Assembly: GCF_022346545.1 (NCBI RefSeq)
Contig: NZ_JAKRNU010000002.1
Coordinates: 186,001-250,000, forward strand
Direction: 5' to 3'
Origin: Sporosarcina sp. ACRSM
GTDB taxonomy: Bacteria > Bacillota > Bacilli > Bacillales_A > Planococcaceae
Length of the DNA: 64,000 nt
In this document: in pieces, positions 1-8,445 of the stretch
How positions within the stretch are numbered: position 1 is the stretch's first letter
Layout of the letters: each line of letters begins with the position of its first letter
The notes under the pieces: model-generated
Told to the model about the DNA's origin: nothing
What the model saw: the letters and a program-made list of their open reading frames with translations, nothing else
The model's database searches: none
Program-made: the position numbers and the translations under genes

Positions 1-36
1 GCGACTCTTCCCTGAACAGATCAGGGAAAGACTCGC
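1..36. terminator. Stem-loop at window edge, probable terminator of the ABC transporter operon
   Basis: A long inverted repeat (GCGACTCTTCCCTGA paired with TCAGGGAAAGACTCGC, one mismatch and one bulge) lies 20 bp past the stop codon of the minus-strand ATPase gene. Any T-run for minus-strand transcription would lie outside the window, so direction cannot be settled. Confidence 0.5.
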
Positions 37-55
37 TGTTTTCGTCCATATATGA

Positions 56-790
56 TCATTTCAACGTACGTTTTAGAAATTCCCTCGTTCGCTCTTGTGT
101 CGGGTTATTGAAAATTTGTTCGGGAGGCCCTACTTCAGCAATGACTCCTTTGTCCATAAAGACGACGCGATCGGAAACTTCTTTTGCGAATTCCATTTCA
201 TGAGTTACGATCAGCATTGTTAAGCCGGTTTCAGCGAGCTCCTTCATTACTTTCAGAACCTCCCCTACCATCTCTGGATCCAATGCGGATGTCGGTTCAT
301 CGAATAACATGACATCCGGTTCCATCGATAGGGCGCGGGCAATTGCTACACGTTGCTTCTGACCGCCAGACAATTGTCTAGCTCTTGCATTCACATAGCG
401 ATCCATGCCTACCACTTTCAAATACTTCATTGCCACTTTCTCTGCTTCTTCTTTTGTGCGTTTTAACACTTTCACTTGTCCGACAACACAATTACTTAAT
501 ACATCATGGTTATTAAACAAGTTGAATTGTTGGAATACCATCCCTAACTTCGTACGGTATGAATGAATATCATGCTTAGCATCTAGAATATTTTCACCTT
601 GGTAGATGATTCGTCCGCCACTTGGCCTCTCCAATAGATTGATACAACGAAGAAGAGTGGATTTACCGGATCCAGATGACCCGATGATACAGACAACCTC
701 CCCTTTGGCTACTGAAAAATTGATATCTTTTAATACTTCATGCGTACCAAATGATTTTCTAAGATGTTGAATATCGATGACTTTTTCCAT
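56..790 (-). CDS. Amino-acid (probably lysine) ABC transporter ATP-binding protein
   Basis: The 244-residue protein has the complete set of ABC ATPase motifs: Walker [10 protein letters not shown] near residue 38, the signature LSGGQKQR near 142, and Walker [14 protein letters not shown] just after it. It belongs to the polar amino-acid (GlnQ/HisP-type) group and would energise uptake at the inner face of the membrane. It is the last gene of a three-gene set (binding protein, permease, ATPase) and starts 18 bp after the permease, behind a GGGGG ribosome binding site. The lysine riboswitch upstream of the binding protein makes lysine the likely substrate; the ATPase itself does not reveal specificity. 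Confidence 0.93.
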   Translation of the reverse strand: MEKVIDIQHLRKSFGTHEVLKDINFSVAKGEVVCIIGSSGSGKSTLLRCINLLERPSGGRIIYQGENILDAKHDIHSYRTKLGMVFQQFNLFNNHDVLSNCVVGQVKVLKRTKEEAEKVAMKYLKVVGMDRYVNARARQLSGGQKQRVAIARALSMEPDVMLFDEPTSALDPEMVGEVLKVMKELAETGLTMLIVTHEMEFAKEVSDRVVFMDKGVIAEVGPPEQIFNNPTQERTREFLKRTLK

Positions 791-808
791 TTGTCCCCCA
801 CCTCCGTC

Positions 809-1564
809 TTAACTCTCTTTTGTATTGGCTACAGTCGTTATTTGTGCCGGCTGGCCGATCATGCTATAGTTTTCCGGTCCTTCCAATTTTCTTTCAAAAT
901 AACGGAGAATCAGAGTGACGGTAAACGTCATGACGAAATACAATATACAGGCAACGAAAAATGGCTCAAAATATTTAAAGCTAATACCTGCGACCGTTTT
1001 TGTTTGGAAATATAATTCCGTAACGCCGATGACGTTCAGAACAGATGTATCTTTAATATTGATGATAAATTGGTTGCCGGTTGCCGGTAAGATGTTACGG
1101 ATCACTTGGGGTAAAACAACATTCAGCATCGTCTGAACATGATTCATCCCGACCGCATGTGCCGCTTCAAACTGTCCTTTATCGATCGACATGACACCGC
1201 CACGGACAAACTCCGCCATATAGGCCCCTGTATTGATAGAGACAATCACGATGGCCGCTATAGTCCGGTCCATATCTATCCCAAAAGCCAAAGCAGATCC
1301 ATAGAAAATGACCATTGCTTGAACAATCATTGGCGTTCCACGGAAAAACTCTATGTAGGATGTGAGAATCACATTTACCGTTTTTAATAAGATTCGTTTT
1401 GCCCGTCGTTCTGGAACGGGGATTGTGCGTATCACTCCTGCAAGTAAACCGATAATTGCTCCGATAATCGTCCCGATGACAGAAATGAGAAGCGTCATGC
1501 CCGCTCCGCGAAGAAACATCGGCCAGTTATTAATAATCATTTGAATAATCCACTCGAGACTCAT
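809..1564 (-). CDS. Amino-acid (probably lysine) ABC transporter permease
   Basis: This 251-residue integral membrane protein is of the HisM/GlnP permease type. It has an N-terminal hydrophobic segment (about residues 15-45), a run of membrane segments, and the EAA-like loop EAAHAVGMNHVQTMLNVVLPQ near residue 133 that contacts the ATPase. The start follows AAAGGATGGAATGA. It lies between the binding-protein gene (211 bp upstream, separated by a terminator and a repeat remnant) and the ATPase gene (18 bp downstream). Substrate is inferred from the riboswitch. Confidence 0.92.
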   Translation of the reverse strand: MSLEWIIQMIINNWPMFLRGAGMTLLISVIGTIIGAIIGLLAGVIRTIPVPERRAKRILLKTVNVILTSYIEFFRGTPMIVQAMVIFYGSALAFGIDMDRTIAAIVIVSINTGAYMAEFVRGGVMSIDKGQFEAAHAVGMNHVQTMLNVVLPQVIRNILPATGNQFIINIKDTSVLNVIGVTELYFQTKTVAGISFKYFEPFFVACILYFVMTFTVTLILRYFERKLEGPENYSMIGQPAQITTVANTKES

Positions 1565-1603
1565 TCATTCCATCCTTTCCAAAGGGGAATCTAACCAAAA
1601 CCA

Positions 1604-1729
1604 ATAATGCCTCGGCGTATTTGCGTCCAGATTTTGAATTGCGCTTTCTAATGGCTGGTTCAATTAACTCCCTTCAAAATCTATGACATCCGCCGGAGGC
1701 TTTTATTTGATTTAGCAGAAGCTGAATCA
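1604..1729. repeat. Intergenic repeat copy R1 (internally deleted)
   Basis: This is a shortened copy of the element seen at 5902, 14911 and 43157. It keeps a degraded first hairpin (GCCTCGGCGTATTTGCG), the stem CAGATTTTGAA...TTCAAAATCT, the conserved GACATCCGCCGGAGGC core, and both outer arms (TTGATTTAGC and GCTGAATCAA). The roughly 80 bp that normally separate the arms are missing, leaving a tight hairpin. It sits between two genes of one transport operon. Confidence 0.75.
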
Positions 1730-1733
1730 AGTG

Positions 1734-1762
1734 AAAAACCGGCTGCAATAAGAGGCAGCCGG
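1734..1762 (-). terminator. Internal terminator between binding protein and permease genes
   Basis: The perfect stem CCGGCTGC/GCAGCCGG is followed on the minus strand by TTTTT, 14 bp after the binding-protein stop codon. A leaky terminator here would give more binding protein than permease, a common arrangement in ABC importers. Confidence 0.8.
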
Positions 1763-1775
1763 TATCACTTCATCC

Positions 1776-2630
1776 TTATTCTGCCGCTGGTTGATTTTTA
1801 ATCGCAGCGTCCATAATATTCTGACGTTCTTCTTCCGAAATGTCTGCTAAAATTTCATTGATTTTATCAACTAATTCGCTATCCTTTTTTAATCCGGCTG
1901 CAACCGCAGTTTCTTCTTCATCTGCAACAAATCCTTCTGTAAATTCGACCATTACAAAATTAGGGTTGGCGGATGAAGCACTGATGCCTTCCGGACGTTC
2001 TGATACATAACCATCAATGACACCAGACTCAAGGGCAACGCGCATTGCCGGGAAATTATCCGATGCCGGTTGTTTGTTGACACCCTCAATTTGGTCGATG
2101 ACGCCATAGTGGGATGTATTTAACTGTCCCGTTATTTTCGCCCCACTGAAATCTTGGATGGAAGTTGCATTTTCATATTTGCTACCTTTTTTGACGATCA
2201 TCACAAAATTAGAAGTATAATAGTTGTCGGAAAAGTCAATGGATTGTTTCCGTTCTTCAGTTGGTGACATGCCCGCTGTAATCACGTCAATTTTACCGGA
2301 TTGTAATGACGGGACTAGACCGTCCCACTCTGTTTTGACGATAACTAATTCTTTTCCTAAACCTTCAGCAATTTTTTTAGCGATTTCTACGTCATAACCG
2401 CCTGCATATTCCGCATTGCCTTCAATTTTCACTCCACCGTTGGCATCATCTAATTGCGTCCAGTTAAATGGTGGGTATCCTGCTTCCATCCCTACCCGTA
2501 AAACTTCTTTCTGTTCCCCTTCTCCTTCCGAAGAAGTTGTGCTACCGCTCTCTTTTGTTCCACATGCAGCTAACAACAGCATCGCTGAAAATGATAACGC
2601 GATGAATGATGATAACCTTTTTCTCATCAT
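1776..2630 (-). CDS. Amino-acid (probably lysine) ABC transporter substrate-binding lipoprotein
   Basis: The 284-residue protein begins with a lipoprotein signal peptide ending in the lipobox LAAC (Cys23), so the mature protein is lipid-anchored outside the membrane. The rest matches the family 3 solute-binding fold for polar amino acids: EVLRVGMEAGYPPFNW at the start of lobe 1 and the hinge segment FDNYYTSNFVMIVKK-like region in the middle. It is the first gene of the transport set and is preceded by a lysine riboswitch and its terminator. This regulatory element, not the protein sequence, is the basis for naming lysine as ligand. Confidence 0.92.
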   Translation of the reverse strand: MMRKRLSSFIALSFSAMLLLAACGTKESGSTTSSEGEGEQKEVLRVGMEAGYPPFNWTQLDDANGGVKIEGNAEYAGGYDVEIAKKIAEGLGKELVIVKTEWDGLVPSLQSGKIDVITAGMSPTEERKQSIDFSDNYYTSNFVMIVKKGSKYENATSIQDFSGAKITGQLNTSHYGVIDQIEGVNKQPASDNFPAMRVALESGVIDGYVSERPEGISASSANPNFVMVEFTEGFVADEEETAVAAGLKKDSELVDKINEILADISEEERQNIMDAAIKNQPAAE

Positions 2631-2676
2631 TGATTCTCCCCCTCTGAATCTTTTTTACTATATTTCTAACATACTA

Positions 2677-2737
2677 AAAGGGCAACTTATACAAAAAGAC
2701 CTGAAGTGATCTCAGGTCGCAATATGTAAGTTGCCCT
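2677..2737 (-). terminator. Riboswitch expression platform: nested terminator hairpins
   Basis: On the minus strand two nested stems are visible: GACCTGA...TCAGGTC followed by TTTTTG, and an outer AGGGCAACTTA...TAAGTTGCCCT followed by TTTTAG. They lie between the lysine aptamer and the binding-protein start, as expected for a transcription-terminating riboswitch. Confidence 0.85.
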
Positions 2738-2759
2738 AAATCCTCCACTTTTCCCAAAT

Positions 2760-2935
2760 GAGATAGCCCACTCAATAAACCGGGACGTTTATTGAGACAG
2801 TCCTGCAGTTATTCGCTGCAGACCCAGCAAGCAATCGTGAGAAAGATTACAAGCTTCGGCGACATTTCCTTCTTCTTAGAATCATTGCATCTCAAACTCC
2901 ACTAAGAACTATTAAATATCGCGCCTCTACCTCAC
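2760..2935 (-). promoter_or_regulatory. Lysine riboswitch (L-box) aptamer
   Basis: Read on the minus strand, the leader contains the L-box landmarks in order: GAGGTAGAGGCGCG, GTCGCCGAAGC, TTGCTGG, GGACTGTC and GGGCTATCTC. P1 forms between GAGGTAG (2934-2928) and CTATCTC (2766-2760). Paired arms are also visible for the other helices, for example CTCAATAAAC/GTTTATTGAG and CTGCAG/CTGCAG. The aptamer is followed by a terminator, so lysine binding should switch transcription of the transporter off. Recognition is by motif comparison from memory, not by a covariance search. Confidence 0.93.
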
Positions 2936-2972
2936 TATTTTTAAAGTGAGGTTGTATTCAATTATGATACCT

Positions 2973-3001
2973 ACTTTACAATACTATTTTCCATCTGTCA
3001 A
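2973..3001 (-). promoter_or_regulatory. Promoter of the riboswitch-controlled transporter operon
   Basis: On the minus strand TTGACA (3001-2996) is followed after exactly 17 bp by TAAAGT (2978-2973). The implied start lies about 30 bp before helix P1 of the riboswitch. The remainder of the gap to hslO (3002-3262) shows nothing I can identify. Confidence 0.75.
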
Positions 3002-3262
3002 ACAGCCAATTAAAGGAACTTCTAGACGAGGAGAAGAGGCAAGTCGTTATTCACTGGAATTGCACTTATACGAGCATTTCCATCTGATTGAACGACTTGC
3101 ATTCATTGAAAAAATCGAACGAGGATCTTCCTTTGGCACTCTACTTATATTCTCGGCTTTTTATTTCTCTAAAATAATACCTGAAGTGAAATACTAAAAT
3201 CCTCCCCTTCAACCGGAGAATCGCTTATAAATATCGTTATGACCTAGACAAAACTTATTTTG

Positions 3263-4141
3263 TTAGACAGTATCTTCCAATAACCGTTCTAGATTTTCTT
3301 TAGAAAAATGGTAGTTTTCATTGCAAAAATGGCATTGTGCATCAGCCATACCTTCCGTCTGAATCATATCTTGAATCTCATCGCTTCCTAAGCTGACGAT
3401 GGCATTCGTAATCCGTTCTCTGGAACATTGACATTGGAAATGTACGGGCATTTGCTCAAGCATTTTTACATTTCCGGCTCCGAGCACTTGTTCAAGCATT
3501 TGTTCCGGCGTCATTCCTTGCTCAACCATCGAGGAAATCGGCATCATTCCATTCAAACGTTCTTCAATCTTCGTAATGGTCTCTTCATCTGTACCAGGTA
3601 ACAGTTGAATGATGAATCCACCTGCCGCTTGGATTGTCTGATCAGCATTCACCAAAACCCCGACGCCTACAGAGGAAGGCACTTGTTCTGAATGCACGAT
3701 ATAGGACGTGAAATCTTCGCCTAACTCACCCGATATGAGTGGAACATGTCCAACAAAAGGATGCTGCAGTCCGATATCTTTGGATACGGTAAGCATGCCA
3801 TCCGTTCCCACGGCTCGTGAAACATCTAATTTTCCTTGTTCATTCAGGTCAAAATCTGTTTGGGGATTTGTTACATACCCTCGGACTTCCCCTTTCGCAT
3901 TGGCGTCTACCAACAGGGTGCCGATTGGACCGCCACCATCTATTTTTACTGTTAACTTTTCCTCACCTTTGAGCATCGCACCCATGATTACACTCGCTGT
4001 CATAGATCGGCCAAGCGCATCGGAAGCAGTCGGCCATGTCTGATGGCGACGTTGGGCTTCTCCAACTGTTTCTGTTGTTGTTACTGCATAAGCACGTACT
4101 TGATCGTTAAACGCAATCGCTTTTACTAAATAGTCTTTCAT
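3263..4141 (-). CDS. hslO: Hsp33 redox-regulated holdase chaperone
   Basis: This 292-residue cytosolic protein matches Hsp33 throughout, starting [11 protein letters not shown] and containing SVGVGVLVN and [13 protein letters not shown]. The C-terminal redox switch is intact: a CxC pair (CQC near residue 237) and a CxxC pair (CHFC near 270) that bind zinc when reduced. Oxidation releases zinc and activates the chaperone against aggregation. It is the last gene of a minus-strand run Rrf2-LLM-YnzC-HslO, starting 33 bp after ynzC, with an AAAGGAAG ribosome binding site. Confidence 0.97.
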   Translation of the reverse strand: MKDYLVKAIAFNDQVRAYAVTTTETVGEAQRRHQTWPTASDALGRSMTASVIMGAMLKGEEKLTVKIDGGGPIGTLLVDANAKGEVRGYVTNPQTDFDLNEQGKLDVSRAVGTDGMLTVSKDIGLQHPFVGHVPLISGELGEDFTSYIVHSEQVPSSVGVGVLVNADQTIQAAGGFIIQLLPGTDEETITKIEERLNGMMPISSMVEQGMTPEQMLEQVLGAGNVKMLEQMPVHFQCQCSRERITNAIVSLGSDEIQDMIQTEGMADAQCHFCNENYHFSKENLERLLEDTV

Positions 4142-4174
4142 AACTTTACTTCCTTTCGTCCTTTAACGTTCTTT

Positions 4175-4408
4175 CTACTCGTTCTGATCGGCTTGCAACT
4201 TTTTCTGTTCACGCAATTTTTCAGGTGTGACATCATTGCCTAGTGGATCGAGCACCGTCATTCCTGAAACGGTGTTCAACACTTGCCCGCGAATTTCACG
4301 CAAATAATCTTGCTGCAAGACCGTTTGCTCAACCATTTCAGCTTTCGTCAGGCCTTCTTCCCGCTCTTTTTTCGCCAATTCATTAATTCGTTCTAAACCT
4401 TTAATCAT
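4175..4408 (-). CDS. DUF896 family protein (YnzC-like)
   Basis: The 77-residue, highly charged, helical protein matches the DUF896 (UPF0291) family: LERINELAKKEREEGLT followed by the strongly conserved QVLNTVSGMTVLDPLGNDVTP-type tail. The family has no established biochemical role; a B. subtilis member is an SOS-induced gene of unknown function. It lies 16 bp downstream of the LLM oxidoreductase and 33 bp upstream of hslO. No LexA box is evident directly in front of it. Confidence 0.9.
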   Translation of the reverse strand: MIKGLERINELAKKEREEGLTKAEMVEQTVLQQDYLREIRGQVLNTVSGMTVLDPLGNDVTPEKLREQKKLQADQNE

Positions 4409-4424
4409 TAATATTCCACTTCCT

Positions 4425-5372
4425 TCAATATCTAATGGCAGGAAAATGAGGGAGCACAGATTCCCCCAATTCCTGAATCACTTCTTCTGCAGGACGCTTT
4501 CCATGTTTCAAACCTAGCATCACATGATTCACTCCCGCATCCTCATAAGCACTAAGATAGTCAATTAAAAAAGCAGCACCGGATCTAAACCCGCCCTGTA
4601 TCGGTTTCGGGGCTTCCCTCGGATTTTCAGATAAGTCGATCGCCAATGTTTGTGCAAACGGTTTGAATCCGCCCGCCGCTTCGTGCCATTTTTTCACAAG
4701 TTCACGTTGTTCATTGACCCCTTGCGAATAAAATAGCCAACCGTCTGTATGTTCGGCCAACCATTCAATCGTTTGGCCAGAATAACCTGTTCCAAAAACA
4801 GGAATCGTGGACAAAAGCGGTTTAGGGACAACATCCCCTTCAACCAGTTCGACCCTCTCTGTCAGGATGTTCGGAAAGGTTTCTCTCCATACTGTTTTCA
4901 TCACTTTAATCGATTCTGCAAATAAATTTTCACGCTCATTACGCGCCACCTTAAACGCAGGAAATTCGATGGGGCGATCTCCAGTTGCAACGCCCATTAA
5001 GAAACGTTGTTTTGAGAGTTGATCGAGCGAAGCAGCCGCTTTCGCTATATGGAGCGGATGTCGCAGCGTGGTCACGATACTTGCGGTGCCAAGCGCAATC
5101 CGATCTGTGTGCGCGGAAACGTAAGAAAGAAATACCCACGGATCATAAAGGGCTCCGACATCACCGAAAGTCGGGTCGTAAAGCGGGGAATCTCTTACGA
5201 ACAAAGAGGCAAAACCTAGCTGTTCCGCCTTTTTCGCAAGGGTCATTTGCGCTTCCAAATCCATCGTCGGAAAGCTTCCTTTATACGCTTCCAAGGGGAA
5301 TAGGAGTCCAAGCGTTAAGTGATGTTCTTTAAATGTCCTTACAAAACCATGATGCGATTGAAATTTTTCCAT
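4425..5372 (-). CDS. LLM-class flavin-dependent oxidoreductase
   Basis: A 315-residue luciferase-like monooxygenase, predicted to fold as a TIM barrel and use reduced FMN supplied by a partner. Family features are LGLLFPLEAY at the start, FASLFVRDSPLYDP, IALGTASIVTTLRHPLHIAK (the flavin-contacting segment) and RFLMGVATGDRP. Substrate is not deducible. It starts 29 bp after the Rrf2 regulator and precedes ynzC by 16 bp, which suggests a shared transcript and perhaps control by the Rrf2 protein. Confidence 0.9.
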   Translation of the reverse strand: MEKFQSHHGFVRTFKEHHLTLGLLFPLEAYKGSFPTMDLEAQMTLAKKAEQLGFASLFVRDSPLYDPTFGDVGALYDPWVFLSYVSAHTDRIALGTASIVTTLRHPLHIAKAAASLDQLSKQRFLMGVATGDRPIEFPAFKVARNERENLFAESIKVMKTVWRETFPNILTERVELVEGDVVPKPLLSTIPVFGTGYSGQTIEWLAEHTDGWLFYSQGVNEQRELVKKWHEAAGGFKPFAQTLAIDLSENPREAPKPIQGGFRSGAAFLIDYLSAYEDAGVNHVMLGLKHGKRPAEEVIQELGESVLPHFPAIRY

Positions 5373-5401
5373 AACGTTGTTCCCCTACTTCCTCCATTTT
5401 C

Positions 5402-5890
5402 TTACACGACCATTTTTTCGGTAACCCATTCTTTTAACTCCTCCACTTTCCCAGGAAAGCGATTCGCTGTTTCTTCATATAAAGATGCTATTGTTTCACG
5501 CTTCAACACCGTTTTCCAAGCAGATTCAGCCTCATCCATCAAGTCCGATAACAAGCAGCATCTATCTTCTTCTTCCAATTCAAGCATGTCATCCAGAATT
5601 CCGCTGGGAGAATAAAGGGATTGTTGCCCCTCAATCGCAAGATAAACATCGTAAACTTGGATTTCCTCAGGTTTTTTCTTTAATTTAAAGCCGCCCTTCA
5701 CTCCTGGAACCGAAGTGATCAAATCTGCCCTCACTAATTTCCTCAACAATTTCTGAAAATAGGTTGGGGAAGTTCCTAATTGTTGACTGATCGCCTCTCC
5801 AGGTAGTACCGCTTTATCTGGCAACATTTTCAGCAAAATGATGGCGTACACAGATTGCTCAACGCCCGTTTTCATCTGCACAACATTCAC
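5402..5890 (-). CDS. Rrf2 family transcriptional regulator
   Basis: The 162-residue protein has an N-terminal winged helix typical of Rrf2 (LPGEAISQQLGTSPTYFQKLLRKLVRADLITS, about residues 29-61, then GVKGGFKL). Classic Fe-S Rrf2 members carry three spaced cysteines; here the only close pair is CC in EEEDRCCLLSD (about residue 109), so a cluster of the IscR type is not supported. Cysteine-based redox sensing is possible but unproven. It heads the LLM-ynzC-hslO run. An in-frame ATG five codons later is an alternative start. Confidence 0.9.
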   Translation of the reverse strand: MNVVQMKTGVEQSVYAIILLKMLPDKAVLPGEAISQQLGTSPTYFQKLLRKLVRADLITSVPGVKGGFKLKKKPEEIQVYDVYLAIEGQQSLYSPSGILDDMLELEEEDRCCLLSDLMDEAESAWKTVLKRETIASLYEETANRFPGKVEELKEWVTEKMVV

Positions 5891-5901
5891 CGCCTTTTAT
5901 C

Positions 5902-6216
5902 AATTACGCCTCGGCGTAATTGCGTCCAGATTTTTTTCGAGCTTGCTCGCATCTAGCTCCGGGCTCCAGGAGCTCGGGTCATAAGTCAAAGTTGCTCTGT
6001 GGCAAAAAACGCCACGCCGCATCTTCTCCTTATGCCTGTCGCTCCTAAGCAGGCGCCCTTCGCTTTCGGGAAAAAAGCTCCTCTAAAAAATCTGTGACAT
6101 CCGCCGGAGGCTTTATCTTCGTTCAGCGGGCGTTTGAACACCCACTGAACAGGAAACAAAACAGCATTCATCCCGCCACCTATAGAGGTGGAAGTCTTCT
6201 GCTGAATGAAGATAAA
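5902..6216. repeat. Intergenic repeat copy R2, interrupted by a second repeat
   Basis: The outer element matches R3 at 14911: CAATTACGCCTCGGCGTAATTG hairpin (5902-5923), a CAGATTTT...AAAATCTG stem, the GTGACATCCGCCGGAGGC core, and the long arms TTTATCTTCGTTCAGC / GCTGAATGAAGATAAA that pair over 16 positions. Unlike R3 it carries about 121 bp of unrelated sequence (5950-6070) inside the upper stem. The rest of the 5891-6424 gap holds only a terminator. Confidence 0.85.
5950..6070. repeat. Second-type Bacillales intergenic repeat nested in R2
   Basis: The insert has the look of a widespread Bacillales intergenic repeat: CTAGCTCC...CTCGGGTCATAAGTC, a TGTGGC AAAAAA GCCAC hairpin, CTTATGCCTGTCG and AAGCAGGCGCCC ending TTCGCTTTCGGG. 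Comparison with uninterrupted copy R3 gives clean junctions at GCTTGCTCG and AAAAGCTCC. Similarity to the known repeat is from memory. Confidence 0.7.
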
Positions 6217-6368
6217 ACATTTCTCATAAAACAACAAATATAACGTGGATATTTATTATCTACGTTAGTCTAACTCATTCGTCTGTAAAAGTAAATATAC
6301 AAGCTCATCGTCACTTTTTTCCATTCTAATTAAGCATTCTATTATTAGCACAATCATATCTGTAAAAT

Positions 6369-6414
6369 TAAAAAGCTGTTTAACGTGTGTCTCCCCACAT
6401 TAAAACAGCTTTTC
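6369..6414 (-). terminator. Terminator of the LysE-family gene
   Basis: On the minus strand AAAAGCTGTTTTAATGTG and CACACGTTAAACAGCTTTTT form a long stem with a GGGGAGA-like loop, ending in a T-run, 10 bp past the stop codon. Confidence 0.85.
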
Positions 6415-6424
6415 AATATGTATT

Positions 6425-7009
6425 TCATCCGATAAAAATCGACAGTGCACTATACACTAATAACAATCCCATTACAACGTTAAATTGCTTTCGATGGTTA
6501 GATAGAAACTTCTGGAATATCGAACCGAAGAGACTCCAACTGCATGTGCTCAACATTCCGACGGACCCTAAAAATAATGATAATAGCAGCAAGCTGATCG
6601 TCGAACTATGATACGGGAGAATGAATGTCGCAACTACCGTAATGCCATATAAAACACCTTTTGGGTTGACAAATTGCAACAGCATCCCTGCCATAAAGCT
6701 ATTGTATTTTCCTCCTCCATCATGATCCGCGCTTCCTGTGCTCGTCATGATTTTAATCGCCAAATACACCATATACCCCGCCCCTAAAATCATCATCGGT
6801 AATTCAATTTTGGGGATAAAACTATGGAGGACCAAATTGAAATAACTGGACAACATCATAATGATAAAGAAACCGGCACCTACACCGAGACAGAACCGAA
6901 GTGTTTTCTTAAACCCATAGTGATTTGCAAAAACCATGGCCATAATATTATTAGGACCAGGCGTGAAACTCATGACAAACACGTACAACAAGAATGATAG
7001 TACCGGCAT
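6425..7009 (-). CDS. LysE family amino-acid exporter
   Basis: This 194-residue membrane protein has about six hydrophobic segments and the LysE/RhtB signature near its start (MSFTPGPNNIMAMVFANHYG, about residues 14-33). Members export amino acids or other small metabolites by proton antiport. The gene stands alone, with AGAAGG six bases before the ATG and its own terminator. There is no riboswitch in front of it, so a link to the lysine importer at the window start is not supported. Confidence 0.9.
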   Translation of the reverse strand: MPVLSFLLYVFVMSFTPGPNNIMAMVFANHYGFKKTLRFCLGVGAGFFIIMMLSSYFNLVLHSFIPKIELPMMILGAGYMVYLAIKIMTSTGSADHDGGGKYNSFMAGMLLQFVNPKGVLYGITVVATFILPYHSSTISLLLLSLFLGSVGMLSTCSWSLFGSIFQKFLSNHRKQFNVVMGLLLVYSALSIFIG

Positions 7010-7257
7010 CGCAAACCTTCTCCCTAGCAGATAAATTACACTGGCTAAAATAAGCAGTATGTTATTTTCTTTTTATTGTACTGTCGACACGATATATTGT
7101 ACATATCAATTGGAAAAATCCTCTATCGTATCATCAATGAAGAATGGAAAGAAATCTACTAGAAAAGAGCCAAGCCCAGAATGTTCTCTGTACTTGACTC
7201 TTAGTCTGTCATCTATCCGTTTGACAGATTTACATGATCAATATTCACATGCATCTG

Positions 7258-8445
7258 TCAGCTCAATGGCTCATTCAGAAGACGATCTTTTCTACCGTGT
7301 AGGAAATAATAAAGTACAGCCGTAGCTACAACTACAATGCTTAAGACAACATACATGGTGCTGTATCCAGTTGCCGAAATGAGGAAGCCAAGGAGATAAG
7401 GGCCGAAACCGAAACCGGCATCCAAAAAGATGAAGAATGTCGAGGTAGCCAATCCCATCCGATGCGCAGGGGTCAATTTGACGGCAATCGCCTGCGTACT
7501 CGATTGCATATTCCCGAAGCCCAAACCGATCAGTGCGCCGGCGACCAACAAGATGATGCCGCTCTGTGCCGTACTTAGAAGAAGCATGCCGGCAGCAAAA
7601 AGGAGAAATGCCGGATACATCACGAAGTTCGCGCCTTTTAGATCTAATAATCTTCCGGAGAATGGCCGTGATACAAGAACGGCAATCGCATAAACGAGGA
7701 AGAAAAAGCCTGCCGCTTCCACCAAATCAATTTCAATCGCATAAAAAGTAATAAAAGAAAGGACACTTGAGTAACAGAAAGCAAGCGCTAACGTAATAAT
7801 GGCAATCGGCAATGCTTTCGGCTCAACAAAATTTGTCCATTTAAAGCCCCCTGCCTCGGCTGTCTGTGCCGGGATTTCTACTGGAGGAATACGAATAAGA
7901 AATGCGATCAATAGACTGATGATACCTAATACAAGACAGAAGGCAAAAATCATTCGGAAACTAGTATGCTGGCTCATAAACATGCCGATGAACGGGCCGA
8001 TTGCAGTGGCCAATGTCGCACTCATGCTATAATAACCAATACCTTCCCCTCTTCGTGAAACGGGAATTGCTTGCGTAACAAGCGTTCCTGTCGCTGTACT
8101 CGCTACCCCCAACGCAATTCCGTGGATCAAACGGTTAATGAGTAGAAAAGTAAGTCCGATATTGACAAAATATAAAACGACTGCCAGTGTAAAAAAAAGC
8201 AATCCAATATATAATGTTCTCATTCGACCAATCACATCAAGGTAGCGTCCGATAAAAATCCGTCCAATCAGCGCCCCTATGATAAAAATCCCCGTGACAA
8301 GCCCTGCTTCACTCGTTGAAGCATTATATTCGTCTACCGCATAAACCGCAATCGTCACGACTAATAAATAAAAGATTAAAGAAATCAAGAAATTGATAGA
8401 TGATACAATGATAAAATCCTTCGTCCATAATTTTGGCCTATTCAT
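7258..8445 (-). CDS. MFS efflux transporter
   Basis: The 395-residue protein has about 12 membrane segments and the MFS loop 2-3 motif GRIFIGRYLDVIGRMRTL (about residues 60-77), with a repeat in the second half (RPFSGRLLDLKG). It is of the drug/proton antiporter type. The start codon overlaps the end of the upstream marR-like gene by 8 bp, so the two are translationally coupled and the regulator probably represses the pump. The natural substrate cannot be read from the sequence. Confidence 0.9.
   Translation of the reverse strand: MNRPKLWTKDFIIVSSINFLISLIFYLLVVTIAVYAVDEYNASTSEAGLVTGIFIIGALIGRIFIGRYLDVIGRMRTLYIGLLFFTLAVVLYFVNIGLTFLLINRLIHGIALGVASTATGTLVTQAIPVSRRGEGIGYYSMSATLATAIGPFIGMFMSQHTSFRMIFAFCLVLGIISLLIAFLIRIPPVEIPAQTAEAGGFKWTNFVEPKALPIAIITLALAFCYSSVLSFITFYAIEIDLVEAAGFFFLVYAIAVLVSRPFSGRLLDLKGANFVMYPAFLLFAAGMLLLSTAQSGIILLVAGALIGLGFGNMQSSTQAIAVKLTPAHRMGLATSTFFIFLDAGFGFGPYLLGFLISATGYSTMYVVLSIVVVATAVLYYFLHGRKDRLLNEPLS

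Noticed and set aside
2946..3197. 83-codon open frame on the plus strand between the riboswitch and hslO
   Set aside because: No ribosome binding site, low-complexity composition, and it overlaps the minus-strand promoter of the riboswitch transcript.
5986..6237. 83-codon open frame on the minus strand
   Set aside because: It lies entirely inside the nested repeats of R2 and its sequence is just the translated hairpins; no ribosome binding site.
6425..7009. LysE-family gene as part of a lysine regulon
   Set aside because: No L-box or other lysine-linked control precedes it, and the family exports many substrates.
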